A stretch of DNA of 64,000 nt, from contig CM065690.1 in assembly GCA_017654935.2 (NCBI GenBank), positions 605,339 through 669,338 on the forward strand. Reading direction: 5' to 3'. Positions 35,191-47,145 of this stretch are shown piece by piece. The notes below the pieces were generated by a model. That model ran no database searches and had not been told where the DNA came from. It saw only the letters and a program-made list of their open reading frames with translations. A program made the translations under genes and the position numbers. Every line of letters starts with the position of its first letter. Position 1 is the first letter of the stretch. Origin of the DNA: Phymorhynchus buccinoides (taxonomy: Eukaryota > Mollusca > Gastropoda > Neogastropoda > Raphitomidae).

Positions 35191-35290
35191 AGTCACACAA
35201 TATAAATAACATAGTCACACAATATAAATAACATAGTCACACAATATAAATAACTGTCACACAATATAAATAACATAGTCACACAATCAT
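35191..35290. repeat. 22-bp array (ACACAATATAAATAACATAGTC), left portion
   Basis: About five copies, also present inside the exon 3 decoy units, so the array grew out of their intronic part. It is cut at 35,290 by an inserted block and resumes at 38,719. Confidence 0.9.
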
Positions 35291-38176
35291 ATAGTAAAAA
35301 GCCAACTGTCCGTGTGTGTGTCTGTGTGTCTGTCTGTCTGAAACACGAAAACGGGCCTTATAACTCCGCCGTTTTTCGGGGACCGAATCGCTTCAAATTT
35401 GCTGTGAGCCCTCACGGGGCGATGGCAACGGCAACCGAGGCGGCCGTGTCATTTGCGCGGTTTCGCAAATGCGCGAAACGCGCATCCGCCGGCCTCTCGG
35501 CGCCCGTATCTCCGGCGTTTCTGGACCGATTGCCTTCAAATTTGGCAGGTAGATGACCGGGGACGGTGACGATCCGTGTGCCAAACCGGAAGCGAATCGG
35601 TTCAGAAACGCGCGCGCTATACGCCGCTTCACCTTTTCACAAATAACTCCGCCGTTTCTTAACCGAATCGCCTAAAATTTGCTGTCAGGCTTGCTATGAC
35701 CCGGGCAAAGCATGGCAGGAAATTTGAACAGCATCTGTTCATAAATGCGCGCGAAAAGCACCAATTTACAGTTTTGCTCACTAGGCCAAACGACATCTGT
35801 CCAAACGTGCTGTTATTAAAGGGGGGGCAGGAGACCATGGTTCACAAGTGCTGGGGTGATCAGTAGGTCAGCCAGCTGGTTATGGGTGGGGTAGGGGGTG
35901 GGTGGATGGGCGGAGGGATGGTGGGGGGGGGGCAGTGGAGATTACAAGGGGATGACACTACACATATCTGTATTATTAAAAAATCGGGACTTTCACTGGT
36001 TTAGCACTGCCTCCGGGCATTGCCTCCAGTATTATTCCCACAATCTTTGTAATTACAAATGCCCCACATGCCGAAAGGCCAAACTATGATTATGAAACAC
36101 TCTTTCTGTGATAGGTAAAGATGTGCCCCCCCCCCCTGAAAAGAAAGACCAGTAAAGGTAAAGATGTGCCACCCCCCACCCCCCCCTGCATTTCTCGGTT
36201 AATTCTATTTTTCTGTTTGTGCCTTTCTTACCATACATAAAGCTGTATTTTAGGAACATTTTTAGCTAATAACCTTTTTGGAATACTAACCCTAGCCTAG
36301 CCCTAAACCTAACCCTACCCCCCACTATGTACTGCAGTACACCGCGATTTGTCACAGTTGTGGTTCGTTGCGTTTTTCCGTCTTATAGGGTGGGGGGTAG
36401 GGTTAGGTTTAGGGCTAGGGCTAGGGTTAGTATTCCAAAAAGGTTATTAGCTAAAAATGTTCCTAAAATACAGCTTTATGTATGGTAGGAAAGGCAAAAA
36501 CAGAAAAATAGAATTAACCGAGATAGGTAGGGGGGGGGCACATCTTGCAAATAAGTCCCAGAGCAAGTAAATGTGGGGAGGGGGTAGGTGTAGGGAGGAG
36601 ATATGTGTGTGTGTGTGTGTGTGGTGTGTGTGTGTGTGTGCGTGTGTGCGCGAGTGGTTGTTGTGTGTGTGTGTGTATATGTATATGTGCGTGCCTGCGT
36701 GGGTGGGGGTGGTGTGTGTATGTGTATGCCTATTAGCATGTGTGTGAGCGATTATTTGTTTTGTTGGTGAATTTCTTGCTTTTTAATTTTGTTGTTGTTA
36801 AGCGCATAGAGTGAATATAGGGGTGGTAAACACCCCCCCCCCCCCCCCATGGATACAGGTAGGGGGGGATGTCTTCCGTACAAATAGTTCCCCACCTTCT
36901 GGAAGTTCTGTGCTTATAACTACCTCTAATCTGTCAGTCTCTTTGATTCTGCCTTTTCCCTTTGCATGCTGTTATCTACTATCGTTCTGCCTTTCCGGTC
37001 CATTCTCCTGCCTTTTTTCAAGAAATACTTTCAAAAAGATTTCCTCTAGCCAAAGTCAGACATGCTGGGCCTAATTATTCTTACTTAGGTGCATAACAGC
37101 AGCATGATGCATCTACGTTCGTAATTGACAGAAATTCTCTTGCCTTTTTTCAAGAAATACTTTCAAAAAGATTTCCTTTACCCGAAGTCAGACATGCTGG
37201 GCCTAATTATTCTTACTTAGGCGCATAACAGCAGCATGATGCATCTACGTTCGTAATTGACAGAAACATGCCTGAACGATCCAAGAACAAGAACTTAGAA
37301 GACGAAGAAGAAGAAGAAGTGTACTCTCTCTCTCTCTTCTCTCTCTCTCTGCGTGCGCGAGGTCAAAGTGAAACCCCCCCTGAAATGAAAGACCTTACAC
37401 ATTTGTGATCCATTTTCTTGGAAGGTGAAATGCTGCCTTCTTCTTGGAAATGTAAAACCGAAAGTTTCACTTTCGTGTGTTTGAGACTGGCTCAAAGAAG
37501 GTCAAAGGAAAGATCTTTCACTGCCAGTCAGACATGCTGGGCCTAATTATGCTTACTTAGGCGCATAACAGCAGCATGATGCATCTACGTTCATAATTGA
37601 CAGGAAACATGCCTGAACGACCGAAGAAAAAGAATAACGAAGAAGAAGAAGAACTACAACTCTCTCTCTATAGCCTGAGTCGAAAAAAAAAGTGATGTTA
37701 GCAGGGGGATAGGAGGGGGGGGGGGGGGGGGGGCGCGCGGTCAAAGTTTAAATCATGATGAAACACTTTCTGGTATAGGTCAAGATGTGCCAACCCCCTA
37801 CATTTCTCGGTTAATCTCTGTCTCTCTCTCTCTCTCTGTCTGTCTGTCTGTGTCTGTCTCTGCTCCGCGGGCGGAGGACGTTAAACAAATGTTCACTCAT
37901 CCAACCGGAACAGCAGTTGTCCTCTTTGCTCTTTGTCTGTCTTTCTGTCTGTCTGTCTCGCTAGGTACTTCTTCTTCGAATTTGGAAGGTAGATGACGGG
38001 GACGGTGACGATCCCTGTGCCAAACCGGTGGGGTGGTGGGTGGTGGGGGGGGTGGGGGGGTGGTGGGGGGGGGGGGGGCAGTGGCGATTACACCGGGATG
38101 AGACTACATGTATCTGTATTATTAAAAAATCGGGACTTTACTGGTTTAGTCATATAGTAAAAAGCCAACTCTCTCC

Positions 38177-38274
<98 letters not shown>

Positions 38275-38718
38275 TGTGTGTGTCTGAAACACGAAACGGG
38301 CCTTATAACTCCGCCGTTTTTCGACCGATTCGCTTCAAATTTGCTGTGAGCCCTAACGCGGCGATGGCAACGGCAACCGAGGCGGCCGTGTCATTTGCGC
38401 GGTTCGGCAAATGCGCGAAACGCGCGCGCTATACGCCGCTTCACCTTTTCACGCATAACTCCGCCGTTTCTTAACCGAATTGATTCAAATTTGCTGTCAG
38501 GCTTGCTATGGCCCGGGCAACGCCTAGCAGCAAATTGGAAGACAATCGGGAGAACGCGTCACTCTCAGAGCAGCGCCAACGGGAAACGGGGCCTTATAAC
38601 TCCGCCGTTTCTTAACCGAATCGCTTCAAATTTGCTGTACTCAGCGTTACCAGTACTTGCCGTTACCGTTACTAGGTGTTACCAGTATGGTGCATTGCCA
38701 GTACGGGGCGTTGCGCTA
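35291..38718. other. Inserted block of dispersed repeats, no gene
   Basis: A family with TTATAACTCCGCCGTTT and GCGGCCGTGTCATTTGCGCG occurs at 35,340-35,780 and 38,285-38,650; both copies start near CATAGTAAAAAGCCAACT (35,290 and 38,151). A G-rich stretch followed by TCTGTATTATTAAAAAATCG occurs at 35,900-36,000 and 38,030-38,150. GGACGTTAAACAAA at 37,877 recurs at 53,292. A segment with CAGACATGCTGGGCCTAATT occurs three times (37,057, 37,185, 37,528). I see no transposase. Confidence 0.6.
36192..36523. repeat. Long palindrome with telomere-like inner arms
   Basis: Arms of about 133 bp (36,192-36,324 and 36,390-36,523) are nearly perfect inverted copies separated by 65 bp. Inner arm ends are degenerate CCCTAA / TTAGGG (AACCCTAGCCTAGCCC, CTAAACCTAACCC). 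Weaker symmetry extends to a shared AGATGTGCC outside. It could form a cruciform or be a foldback element. Confidence 0.92.
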
Positions 38719-39180
38719 GTATAAATAACATAGTCACACAATATAAATAACATAGTCACACAATATAAATAACATACAGTCACACAATATAAATAACAGT
38801 CACACAATATAAATAACAGTCACACTATATAGATAACATAGTCATACAATATAAATAACATAGTCACACAATATAAATAACATAGTCACACAATATAAAT
38901 AACATAGTCACACAATATAAATAACAGTCACAGTCACACTATATAGATAACATAGTCATACAATATAAATAACATAGTCACACAATATAAATAACTGTCA
39001 CACAATATAAATAACATAGTCACACAATATAAATAACATAGTCACACAATATAAATAACAGTCACACAATATAAATAACATAGTCACACAATATAAATAA
39101 CATAGTCACACAATATAAATAACATAGTCACACAATATAAATAACATACAGTCACACAATATAAATAACATACAGTCACA
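38719..39180. repeat. 22-bp array, right portion (about 20 copies)
   Basis: Same unit as 35,191-35,290, with subvariants (AACAGTC, ATAGATAACATAGTCAT). It leads directly into exon 3 decoy copies. Confidence 0.9.
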
Positions 39181-39612
39181 CACAGATGATCTGGTTCCTT
39201 CAGTTTACACCAGAATACCAACATGAGGTCAGGGATGAACTCATTGGGATGTTGAAGGTCCTGGGACATAGCACAGTAATAACAATATAAATAACATAGT
39301 CACACACAGATGATTTACACAGAAATTGCAGGGTGGAGCCCCGGATGAACGCATTGGGATGTTGAAGGTCCTGGGACATAGCACAGTAATATTGTAATAA
39401 CAATATAAATAACATAGTCACACACAGATGATTTACACAGAAATCGCAGGGTGGAGCCCCGGATGAACTCATTGGGATGTTGAAGGTCCTGGGACATAGC
39501 AGTAATAACAATATAAATAACAGTCTCACACAGATGATCTGGTTCCTTCAGTTTACACCAGAATATCAACATGAGGTCAGGGATAAACTCATTGGGATGT
39601 TGAAAGTTCAAG
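39181..39612. repeat. Four partial exon 3 copies with acceptor
   Basis: Minus-strand copies of the exon 3 start follow CTATGTCCCAG. Two are close to the functional exon ([13 protein letters not shown]) and two are diverged (NEFIPDLMLVFWCKLKEPDH). The diverged type keeps more of the exon (KLKEP). Confidence 0.9.
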
Positions 39613-39715
39613 AATAATATTATAATGCATCAGTATCAGCACATTTAATACATCATTATCCCATGGTTATCCCATGATTATCTCATGATTATCCCATGAT
39701 TATCTCACCTTCCTG

Positions 39716-40064
39716 TAGGCGTCACACACCAGGATCATTTCCTGCATCAGCTTGCCGTCAGGGTGGTACTTGGGCACCACCTTATTTCATCATTATCCCA
39801 GCATTATCTCATCATTATCCCAGCATTATCTCACCTTCCTGTAGGCGTCACACACCAGGATCATTTCCTGCATCAGCTTGCCGTCAGGGTGGTACTTAGG
39901 CACCACCTTATTTCATCATTATCCCAGCATTATCCCAGCATTATCTCACCTTCCTGTAGGCATCACACACCAGGATCATTTCCTGCATCAGCTTGCCGTC
40001 AGGGTGGTACTTAGGCACCACCTTATTTCATCATTATCCCAGCATTATCCCAGCATTATCTCAC
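39716..40064. repeat. Donor-side array of COPB1 exon 2 (three copies plus the real one, 115 bp)
   Basis: Each unit holds the last ~70 nt of exon 2 ([23 protein letters not shown]) and donor GTGAGATAATG, joined to a short intron piece (TTATCCCAGCATTATC). The exon parts are almost invariant. Confidence 0.94.
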
Positions 40065-40294
40065 CTTCCTGTAGGCGTCACACACCAGGATCATTTCCTG
40101 CATCAGCTTGCCGTCAGGGTGGTACTTAGGCACCACCTCCCAGAAGACCAGCAGCAGCTTCTTGATGGTGTGTTCCTGCAGCGGCATGACGAAGCGAATG
40201 ACCGTCATCAGCAGGGACGTCATCTTCTCTCCGTTCAGCATCATCTGGATCACCTTCTTCAGAGCTTCGATCTTCGTTCGTGTGTCTCCTTTCT
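40065..40294 (-). CDS. COPB1: COPB1 exon 2 (residues 32-108)
   Basis: The 230-nt exon completes Glu32 and encodes [60 protein letters not shown] and [16 protein letters not shown]. The acceptor is TTTCAG, the donor GTGAGA; phase 1 in, phase 0 out. Its 5' third is amplified upstream and its 3' third downstream, while the middle ([20 protein letters not shown]) is single copy. Confidence 0.96.
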
Positions 40295-41790
40295 CTGAAA
40301 GTAGAGAGTGTGACATTTAGCATCAGTGTCAGGCATAAAGACGTCATCTTCTCTCCGTTCAGCATCATCTGGATCACCTTCTTCAGAGCTTCGATCTTCG
40401 TTCGTGTGTCTCCTTTCTCTGAAAGTAGAGAGTGTGACATTTAGCATCAGTGTCAGGCATAAAGACGTCATCTTCTCTCCGTTCAGCATCATCTGGATCA
40501 CCTTCTTTAGAGCTTCGATCTTCGTTCGTGTCTCCTTTCTCTGAAAGTAGAGAGTGTGACATTTAGCATCAGTGTCAGGCATAAAGACGTCATCTTCTCT
40601 CCGTTCAGCATCATCTGGATCACCTTCTTTAGAGCTTCGATCTTCGTTCGTGTCTCCTTTCTCTGAAAGTAGAGAGTGTGACATTTAGCATCAGTGTCAG
40701 GCATAAAGACGTCATCTTCTCTCCGTTCAGCATCATCTGGATCACCTTCTTCAGAGCTTCGATCTTCGTTCGTGTGTCTCCTTTCTCTGAAAGTAGAGAG
40801 TGTGACATTTAGCATCAGTGTCAGGCATAAAGACGTCATCTTCTCTCCGTTCAGCATCATCTGGATCACCTTCTTTAGAGCTTCGATCTTCGTTCGTGTC
40901 TCCTTTCTCTGAAAGTAGAGAGTGTGACATTTAGCATCAGTGTCAGGCATAAAGACGTCATCTTCTCTCCGTTCAGCATCATCTGGATCACCTTCTTCAG
41001 AGCTTCGATCTTCGTTCGTGTGTCTCCTTTCTCTGAAAGTAGAGAGTGTGACATTTAGCATCAGTGTCAGGCATAAAGACGTCATCTTCTCTCCGTTCAG
41101 CATCATCTGGATCACCTTCTTCAGAGCTTCGATCTTCGTTCGTGTGTCTCCTTTCTCTGAAAGTAGAGAGTGTGACATTTAGCATCAGTGTCAGGCATAA
41201 AGACGTCATCTTCTCTCCGTTCAGCATCATCTGGATCACCTTCTTCAGAGCTTCGATCTTCGTTCGTGTGTCTCCTTTCTCTGAAAGTAGAGAGTGTGAC
41301 ATTTAGCATCAGTGTCAGGCATAAAGACGTCATCTTCTCTCCGTTCAGCATCATCTGGATCACCTTCTTCAGAGCTTCGATCTTCGTTCGTGTGTCTCCT
41401 TTCTCTGAAAGTAGAGAGTGTGACATTTAGCATCAGTGTCAGGCATAAAGACGTCATCTTCTCTCCGTTCAGCATCATCTGGATCACCTTCTTTAGAGCT
41501 TCGATCTTCGTTCGTGTCTCCTTTCTCTGAAAGTAGAGAGTGTGACATTTAGCATCAGTGTCAGGCATAAAGACGTCATCTTCTCTCTGTTCAGCATCAT
41601 CTGGATCACCTTCTTCAGAGCTTCGATCTTCGTTCGTGTCTCCTTTCTCTGAAAGTAGAGAGTGTGACATTTAGCATCAGTGTCAGGCATAAAGACGTCA
41701 TCTTCTCTCTGTTCAGCATCATCTGGATCACCTTCTTCAGAGCTTCGATCTTCGTTCGTGTGTCTCCTTTCTCTGAAAGTAGAGATGTGG
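40295..41790. repeat. Acceptor-side array of exon 2, young block (about 12 copies, 122-124 bp)
   Basis: Each minus-strand unit contains TTTCAG, then exon 2 through GEKMTSL (about 78 nt), then 46 nt of intron. Exon-derived sequence is essentially identical to the functional exon. Two length classes differ by TG (TGTGTCTCC/TGTCTCC); distal units carry CTCTCTG for CTCTCCG. Confidence 0.95.
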
Positions 41791-41857
41791 GTGAAAGAGA
41801 CAGAGAGACATAAAGAGGAATGGAGAGACAGACAGAGAGAAACAGGGACGTACAGAC

Positions 41858-42545
41858 ATGTCATCTTCTCTCCGTTCAGCATCATCTGAATCACCTTCTT
41901 CAGTGCCCCAATCTCTGTGCATGTGTCCCCGTTCTCTGAAAATAGAGAGAATAAAGAGACAGACAGAGACAGACATGCCATCTTCTCCCTGTTCAGCATC
42001 ATCTGAATCACCTTCTTCAGTGCCCCAATCTCTGTGCATGTGTCCCCGTTCTCTGAAAATAGAGAGAATAAAGAGACAGACAGAGACAGACATGCCATCT
42101 TCTCCCTGTTCAGCATCATCTGAATCACCTTCTTCAGTGCCCCAATCTCTGTGCATGTGTCCCCGTTCTCTGAAAATAGAGAGAATAAAGAGACAGACAG
42201 AGACAGACATGCCATCTTCTCCCTGTTCAGCATCATCTGAATCACCTTCTTCAGTGCCCCAATCTCTGTGCATGTGTCCCCGTTCTCTGAAAATAGAGAG
42301 AATAAAGAGACAGACAGAGACAGACATGCCATCTTCTCCCTGTTCTCAGCATCATCTGAATCACCTTCTTCAGTGCCCCAATCTCTGTGCATGTGTCCCC
42401 GTTCTCTGAAAATAGAGAGAATACAGAGACAGACATGCCATCTTCTCCCTGTTCAGCATCATCTGAATCACCTTCTTCAGTGCCCCAATCTCTGTGCATG
42501 TGTCCCCGTTCTCTGAAAATAGAGAGAATAAAGAGACAGACATGC
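41858..42545. repeat. Acceptor-side array of exon 2, diverged block (about 6 copies, ~112 bp)
   Basis: Minus-strand units still read [20 protein letters not shown] then NREKMACLS, with a purine-rich intron part (AGAGACAGACAGAGACAG). Divergence from the exon is much higher than in 40,295-41,790, but the units are homogeneous among themselves, so they form a separately amplified older copy. Single copies have an extra TC (42,344) or lack an intron segment. Confidence 0.93.
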
Positions 42546-42625
42546 CGTCTTCTTCCTGTCAAGCCAAATCTGGATCCCTTTCAGTGCTTTGATCTTTGTT
42601 TGAGCTTTTCCCTTCTCTGCAAGAA
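42546..42625. repeat. Most diverged single exon 2-like copy
   Basis: The minus strand reads EKGKAQTKIKALKGIQIWLD then RKKTACLS after TTGCAG. It lies outermost from exon 2 and is the oldest recognisable copy. Confidence 0.85.
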
Positions 42626-43149
42626 CAGAGAGAAAGTGGGTTAGGAATGAGAGAATGTTTTCAAGAAAAAAGAGAGGGTTGGTGTGAGAGAAGAACACAA
42701 AAGTGCAACAAAGAAGAAATGAAATATATACTCTGCAGTCAGATCTGTGTATCTATCTTATACAGTCGAATATGCTTAAGTCGACGTGCCAGCGGCAATG
42801 GATTTTATGTCGAGTTATGCGTCAGTCGACTTATCCGTCAGTCGGATATCTCGACTTCACAGACGTTTTTAGGAAAAAATGTCGACTGGTATGTCGGATA
42901 TGTCGACTTTATAGACGTTTTTTTTTAAACATGTCGACTTATCCGTCAGTCGGATATCTCGAGTTTATAGACGTTTTCAGAAAAAAATGTCGACTTATCC
43001 GTCAGTCGGATATCTCGACTTCACAGACACTTTCAGAAGATAATGTCGACTTATACTCTTCGTTGTGTGTGTGTTCGTGCGTGCGTGCGCGTGTGTGTGT
43101 AGGGGGTAGGTAGGTAGGTAGGTAGGTAGGTGTGTGAGTGTGTGTGTAC

Positions 43150-43570
43150 ATGTATACGTGCTGCCCGTCTCATCTTCCGCTCTTCTAAATATGACCATAT
43201 AACTCCATTGCTCTGTTCTCTCCACTGGCTCCCTGTTCAGCAAAGAATATCCTACAAGATTGCCTCTCTCTGCTACAAATCTGTCGAGTCTTCCTGTCCT
43301 GAATACCTCACTGATCTGCTACATCTCTACACACCGTCTCGAGCTCTGCGTTCCTCATCTGACACCCGTCTCTATTGTATCCCCACTGTCCGCACTAAAA
43401 CCTATGGTCAACGCTCTTTCTCCTATCAAGCTTCTGTTACTTGGAATCAGTTGCCTCGCTCTCTCAGATACTCATCCTCTCTGCCCACATTCAAACGCCA
43501 TCTCAAAACTCATCCGTTTCCTAAATAACTACTAATCCCTTCCTTCATGACTTGGTGTGTGCATGTCTGA
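43150..43570 (+). mobile_element. CR1/L2-group LINE fragment (RT C-terminus)
   Basis: The frame encodes AARLIFRSSKYDHITPLLCS, LHWLPVQQRISYKIASLCYK and a tail FKRHLKTHPFPK ending at TAA 43,526-43,528. It is 5'-truncated. A TG-rich stretch follows, and a possible 3' end lies near 43,680. Confidence 0.85.
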
Positions 43571-44684
43571 GAGTGAACGTCTGCGCTTGGTGAGCACATA
43601 TGTGTGAGTGTGTGTCCGCATGTGAATGTACGTGAGTGTGTGCGCGCTCGCGCGCGTATATATGTGTAATTCTGTGTCTGTCTGACCGTCTTTGGGTGTT
43701 TGTGTCATTTTTATTTCCCATTCTTTATGCTATATGTGAAATATTATTATATCGCCGCCCGCATGCAATACAGATGTAATTCGAAAGACGTCACTTCACA
43801 GGAGAAGCAAAAAACTGATTTGTTTTGGTCATTTCAAGTCAAATTGCTTCAGAATTTTTCATACGGCTTTATTTCAAGCCATCAAATAATTTTGTCACTT
43901 CAGTTTTTCAAATAAATCACGACTTATTTCAGTAATATTGAAAAGCCATTAGTTTTTGCTAATAGTCCAGGTGAAATTAAATTTGATCTTGTTTTGATAT
44001 ATATTAGGTTTTTATGTCGATCTAAATGATTTGAGGGTGCTGAATCCAAATCCGTTGGAAGCCAAGTTGTAAATGTTGGGCATTTTGAGTTATGACGTAA
44101 TATTCAAAATGGCCGCCATGGGACTCTAGAGAACTGTAAAAACATGCACTTACCGTAATTATTTTGTATCTAATGCTTTTGTTTGTAAGAAAAATAGTAT
44201 AATTTGCTGAAATGATTCAAACTATGTGAACTATATCCTATTTTAGTACTTATTAGCCCCCAGCCACTCTGCGGAGAGGGCTATCACGATCTTTTGTGTC
44301 CTTTCATTTGCCTGGCAATTATCTTAAGAACCATGTCACAGGATCACTTCAAACTTGTGTGCTACTATTTTAATGAAACTGATGTGCCCCTCAGTATGCC
44401 TTGTTGACCTTGACCTTTGACCTTGAGTACGTGATTTTATTGTATCAACTATACTTTTTCAACTTTTGCACTGCTGTCGTAAAATAAGCTATGTGCTAAG
44501 GTGCATAGAGGATATTGAATTACTGATACCTATTTCATGTCTAAGCCTTTTTTTGATATTGAACTAAGCTAACCTCAGGTGTCTATAGGTGGAGGATATA
44601 TTGAATTCCACTGATTCTTTTCAACCTATTTATTTCATATGTGGACTAAATATTGAACTCATTTCATCTTAAATGCTTGACATT

Positions 44685-45000
44685 GATCTGTGCTATTGAA
44701 TATTGAACTCATCCACAATTCATTTCCTTTTCCTTGAGGGATTCTTTTCAACCTCAGGAATAACATCTATTTCACTATGGTGGACTCTGTGCTATGTGCA
44801 ATATTGAACTCATCCACAATTCATTTCCTTTTCCTTGAGGGATTCTTTTCAACCTCAGGAATAACATCTATTTCACTATGGTGGACTCTGTGCTATGTGC
44901 AATATTGAACTCATCCACAATTCATTTCCTTTTCCTTGAGGGATTCTTTTCAACCTCAGGAATAATATCTATTTTTCTATTCAAAACTCAGTGTCTAAAA
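44685..45000. repeat. Three tandem copies of a ~101-bp unit; dispersed repeat upstream
   Basis: The unit contains ATTGAACTCATCCACAATTC and CTTTTCCTTGAGGGATTC. The preceding 44,255-44,680 resembles invertebrate dispersed repeats (TTGACCTTGACCTTTGACC, AGCCCCCAGCCACTC). 43,571-44,254 has no recognisable feature. Confidence 0.75.
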
Positions 45001-45294
45001 GAAAAGATCTCTCTTAAGTACGTACGGTAAAATCAGTGTCTAAAAGAAAAGATCTCTTAAGTACGTACGGTAATATACAGAGTATTAGCCCATCTAGTAG
45101 TATAGGCCCACCCCACATTTGGAGGGTGCGCCTCACTTCGCCTAATTACACTTCGCCTAATTACACTTCGCCTAATCCTTTGATCTCGACCTTCCGTGCC
45201 GGCAGTAACTTCTGGATGTCATGAAAAACCCAAGCGTAACATTCCGCCTAAAAATGATTAGCACAACTCGCCTAATCAGCCTGACAGTCTCTCT

Positions 45295-46105
45295 CTCTCT
45301 CTTGTTCATAAGCGAGCCCTTAAAGCAGTCCTCCTATATCACAATACAATTGTTACCTCTTACAGACAAACTTTAATACAACAAAGCTGTCATGATGTTT
45401 AGAATAATCAATGGTTTTGCACCTCCAACATTAATTAAAAAGTTTCCAATCAACCAATCTAGATATACTAACAATATTGTTATTCCAAAACCTAGAACTG
45501 ATCTTTTCAAAACAAGCTTAACATACTCAGGTGGTACTCTTTGGAATTCCTTAACAACTAATCTTAAGCAGAAAAGCAGCATTACTTCCTTCAAAAACGC
45601 GTATCAAAATATTCTATTTCAGAGATTAAAAGAAAACATGTCAACTGTATCCAGATAACCATTCTATTATTGGGTATACAATACCCTCATCAGAAGATGT
45701 GGATAAATATTAAGTTACTTGAATGATGATATCTATGATTGCTGATTTTGATATAATATGTGATAACATAATATGATACTTTTGTATGATATAACTTAAT
45801 TTGTTTATTACTATCATACTATTACTGATAATGATAATGATGAGGAGTGTTATCCTTTGCTGATTTTATGTTTGCATGATGTGACTTTTTTTTTTTCTCC
45901 TGTACTTTAAATTCCAAAATGTCCCCATCCTTATCCCCCTCTGTGCCTCTTCCCCCCATCCTCCCTCCCTTTTCTTCTCATTTCTGCATGTACATCTATT
46001 ATTTAGCTTTCTTGTTTGATTTACTTTATTTTCCCCCAGGGCTGGGTGGAAAAAAGCATGTAACTTGCTTATCTCATGTTCCCTGGTTAAATAAAATTTT
46101 TCGTT
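45295..46105 (+). mobile_element. LINE 3' end (same family as 62,765-64,000)
   Basis: Coding remnant: MMFRIINGFAPPTLIKKFPI, then RTDLFKTSLTYSGGTLWNSL and an ending TAA at 45,656-45,658. It shares the pattern APPTL, K(S/T)SL, YSGG and LWN with the minus-strand copy at 63.3 kb. The 3' UTR runs to AATAAAAT near 46,092. Confidence 0.8.
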
Positions 46106-46189
46106 CTGTTCTCTCTCTCTGTGACGGTTTCTCTCTCTCTCTCTCTCTGTGACGGTTTCTCTCTCTCTCTCTCTTTCTCGGTGTGACGG

Positions 46190-46222
<33 letters not shown>

Positions 46223-46229
46223 GTGACGG

Positions 46230-46268
<39 letters not shown>

Positions 46269-46321
46269 GTGACGGTTTCTCTCTCTCTCTCTCTCTGTGA
46301 CGGTTTCTCTCTCTCTCTCTC

Positions 46322-46367
<46 letters not shown>

Positions 46368-46550
46368 ACGGTTTCTCTCTCTCTCTCTCTCTCTGTGACG
46401 GTTTCTCTCTCTCTCTCTCTGTGACGGTTTCTCTCTCTTTCTCTCTGTGACGGTTTCTCTCTCTCTCTCTCTGTGACGGTTTCTCTCTCTCTCTCTCTCT
46501 CTTAGCTCTTCTCTCTCTCTGTGATTTCTCTCTCTCTCTCTCTGTGATAG
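46106..46550. repeat. (TC)n with GTGACGGTTTCTC interruptions
   Basis: About 15 GTGACGG motifs are spaced by CT dinucleotide runs. Frames through it (for example a 174-residue RE-rich one) are not genes. Confidence 0.93.
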
Positions 46551-47049
46551 TGATGTACCATTGTTTTGATCAATGTGCTGATATTTGTATACTTTCATCG
46601 ATTTTTATTAAGCGCTAAGAGTAAGACCTTGTTGGAAATTTTAGGCGAAGTGTTACATATGATAAACACTCGATAATGATTAGGCCAAGTGTAATTAGGT
46701 GAGATGTCATTAGGCGAGATGTTGTTAGGCGAAGTGTAATTAGGCGAAGCGTGATGCACCGCATTTGGAGGTAAACACTATACAAAGGGTGAAATACCTT
46801 GTAAAAGCCCCCCTTCGGTCTGTGATGCTCGATTTGTAGGTACCCAATGGAAACTGTGTGATGTGGTTTATGCAAAACAATGTATCTCAGTAATCACAAA
46901 ACATTTCTGAAAAGAAATTTCTTCAGATCTGGGGGTCTTTAACAAAAAAAGTCAAATGCGTTTTTAGATGTCCAGAATGGATTCACCGGGCATTGGGGAT
47001 GTTACAGGCTGTGTATCTTTCCTTTTACAATTTTGTTTCGACCACAAGG

Positions 47050-47145
47050 GCAAATACCGTGTATAAGCCCACCCCCCTTTTTGGGGCCTCAAACCGTGCA
47101 AAGGATGGTGGGGGTGGGGGCTTAAACTCGGTATTTTACGGTACG
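47050..47145. mobile_element. Small MITE-like hairpin (TACCG...CGGTA)
   Basis: AAATACCGTGTATAAGCCCA at 47,052 is mirrored by GGGGGCTTAAACTCGGTATT at 47,116. A related single arm (AAATACCTTGTAAAAGCCCC) is at 46,792. No coding capacity. Confidence 0.65.

Larger units (their letters stand above)
45117..46772. mobile_element. Inverted-repeat element with TTCGCCTAAT motif ends
   Basis: The left end (45,117-45,178) reads ATTTGGAGGGTGCGCCTCAC then repeats of TTCGCCTAATTACAC. The right end (46,690-46,772) is its reverse: TTAGGCGAAGTGTAATTAGG to GCATTTGGAG. Extra TTAGGCGA motifs occur at 46,640-46,720 and 45,240-45,275. The interior is a LINE fragment plus (TC)n. Element class is unknown. Confidence 0.6.

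Noticed and set aside
40259..42392. Repeated frames resembling multiple COPB1 N-terminal paralogues
   Set aside because: Each unit holds only the first third of exon 2 followed by intron and lacks a donor; they are decoy copies, not genes.
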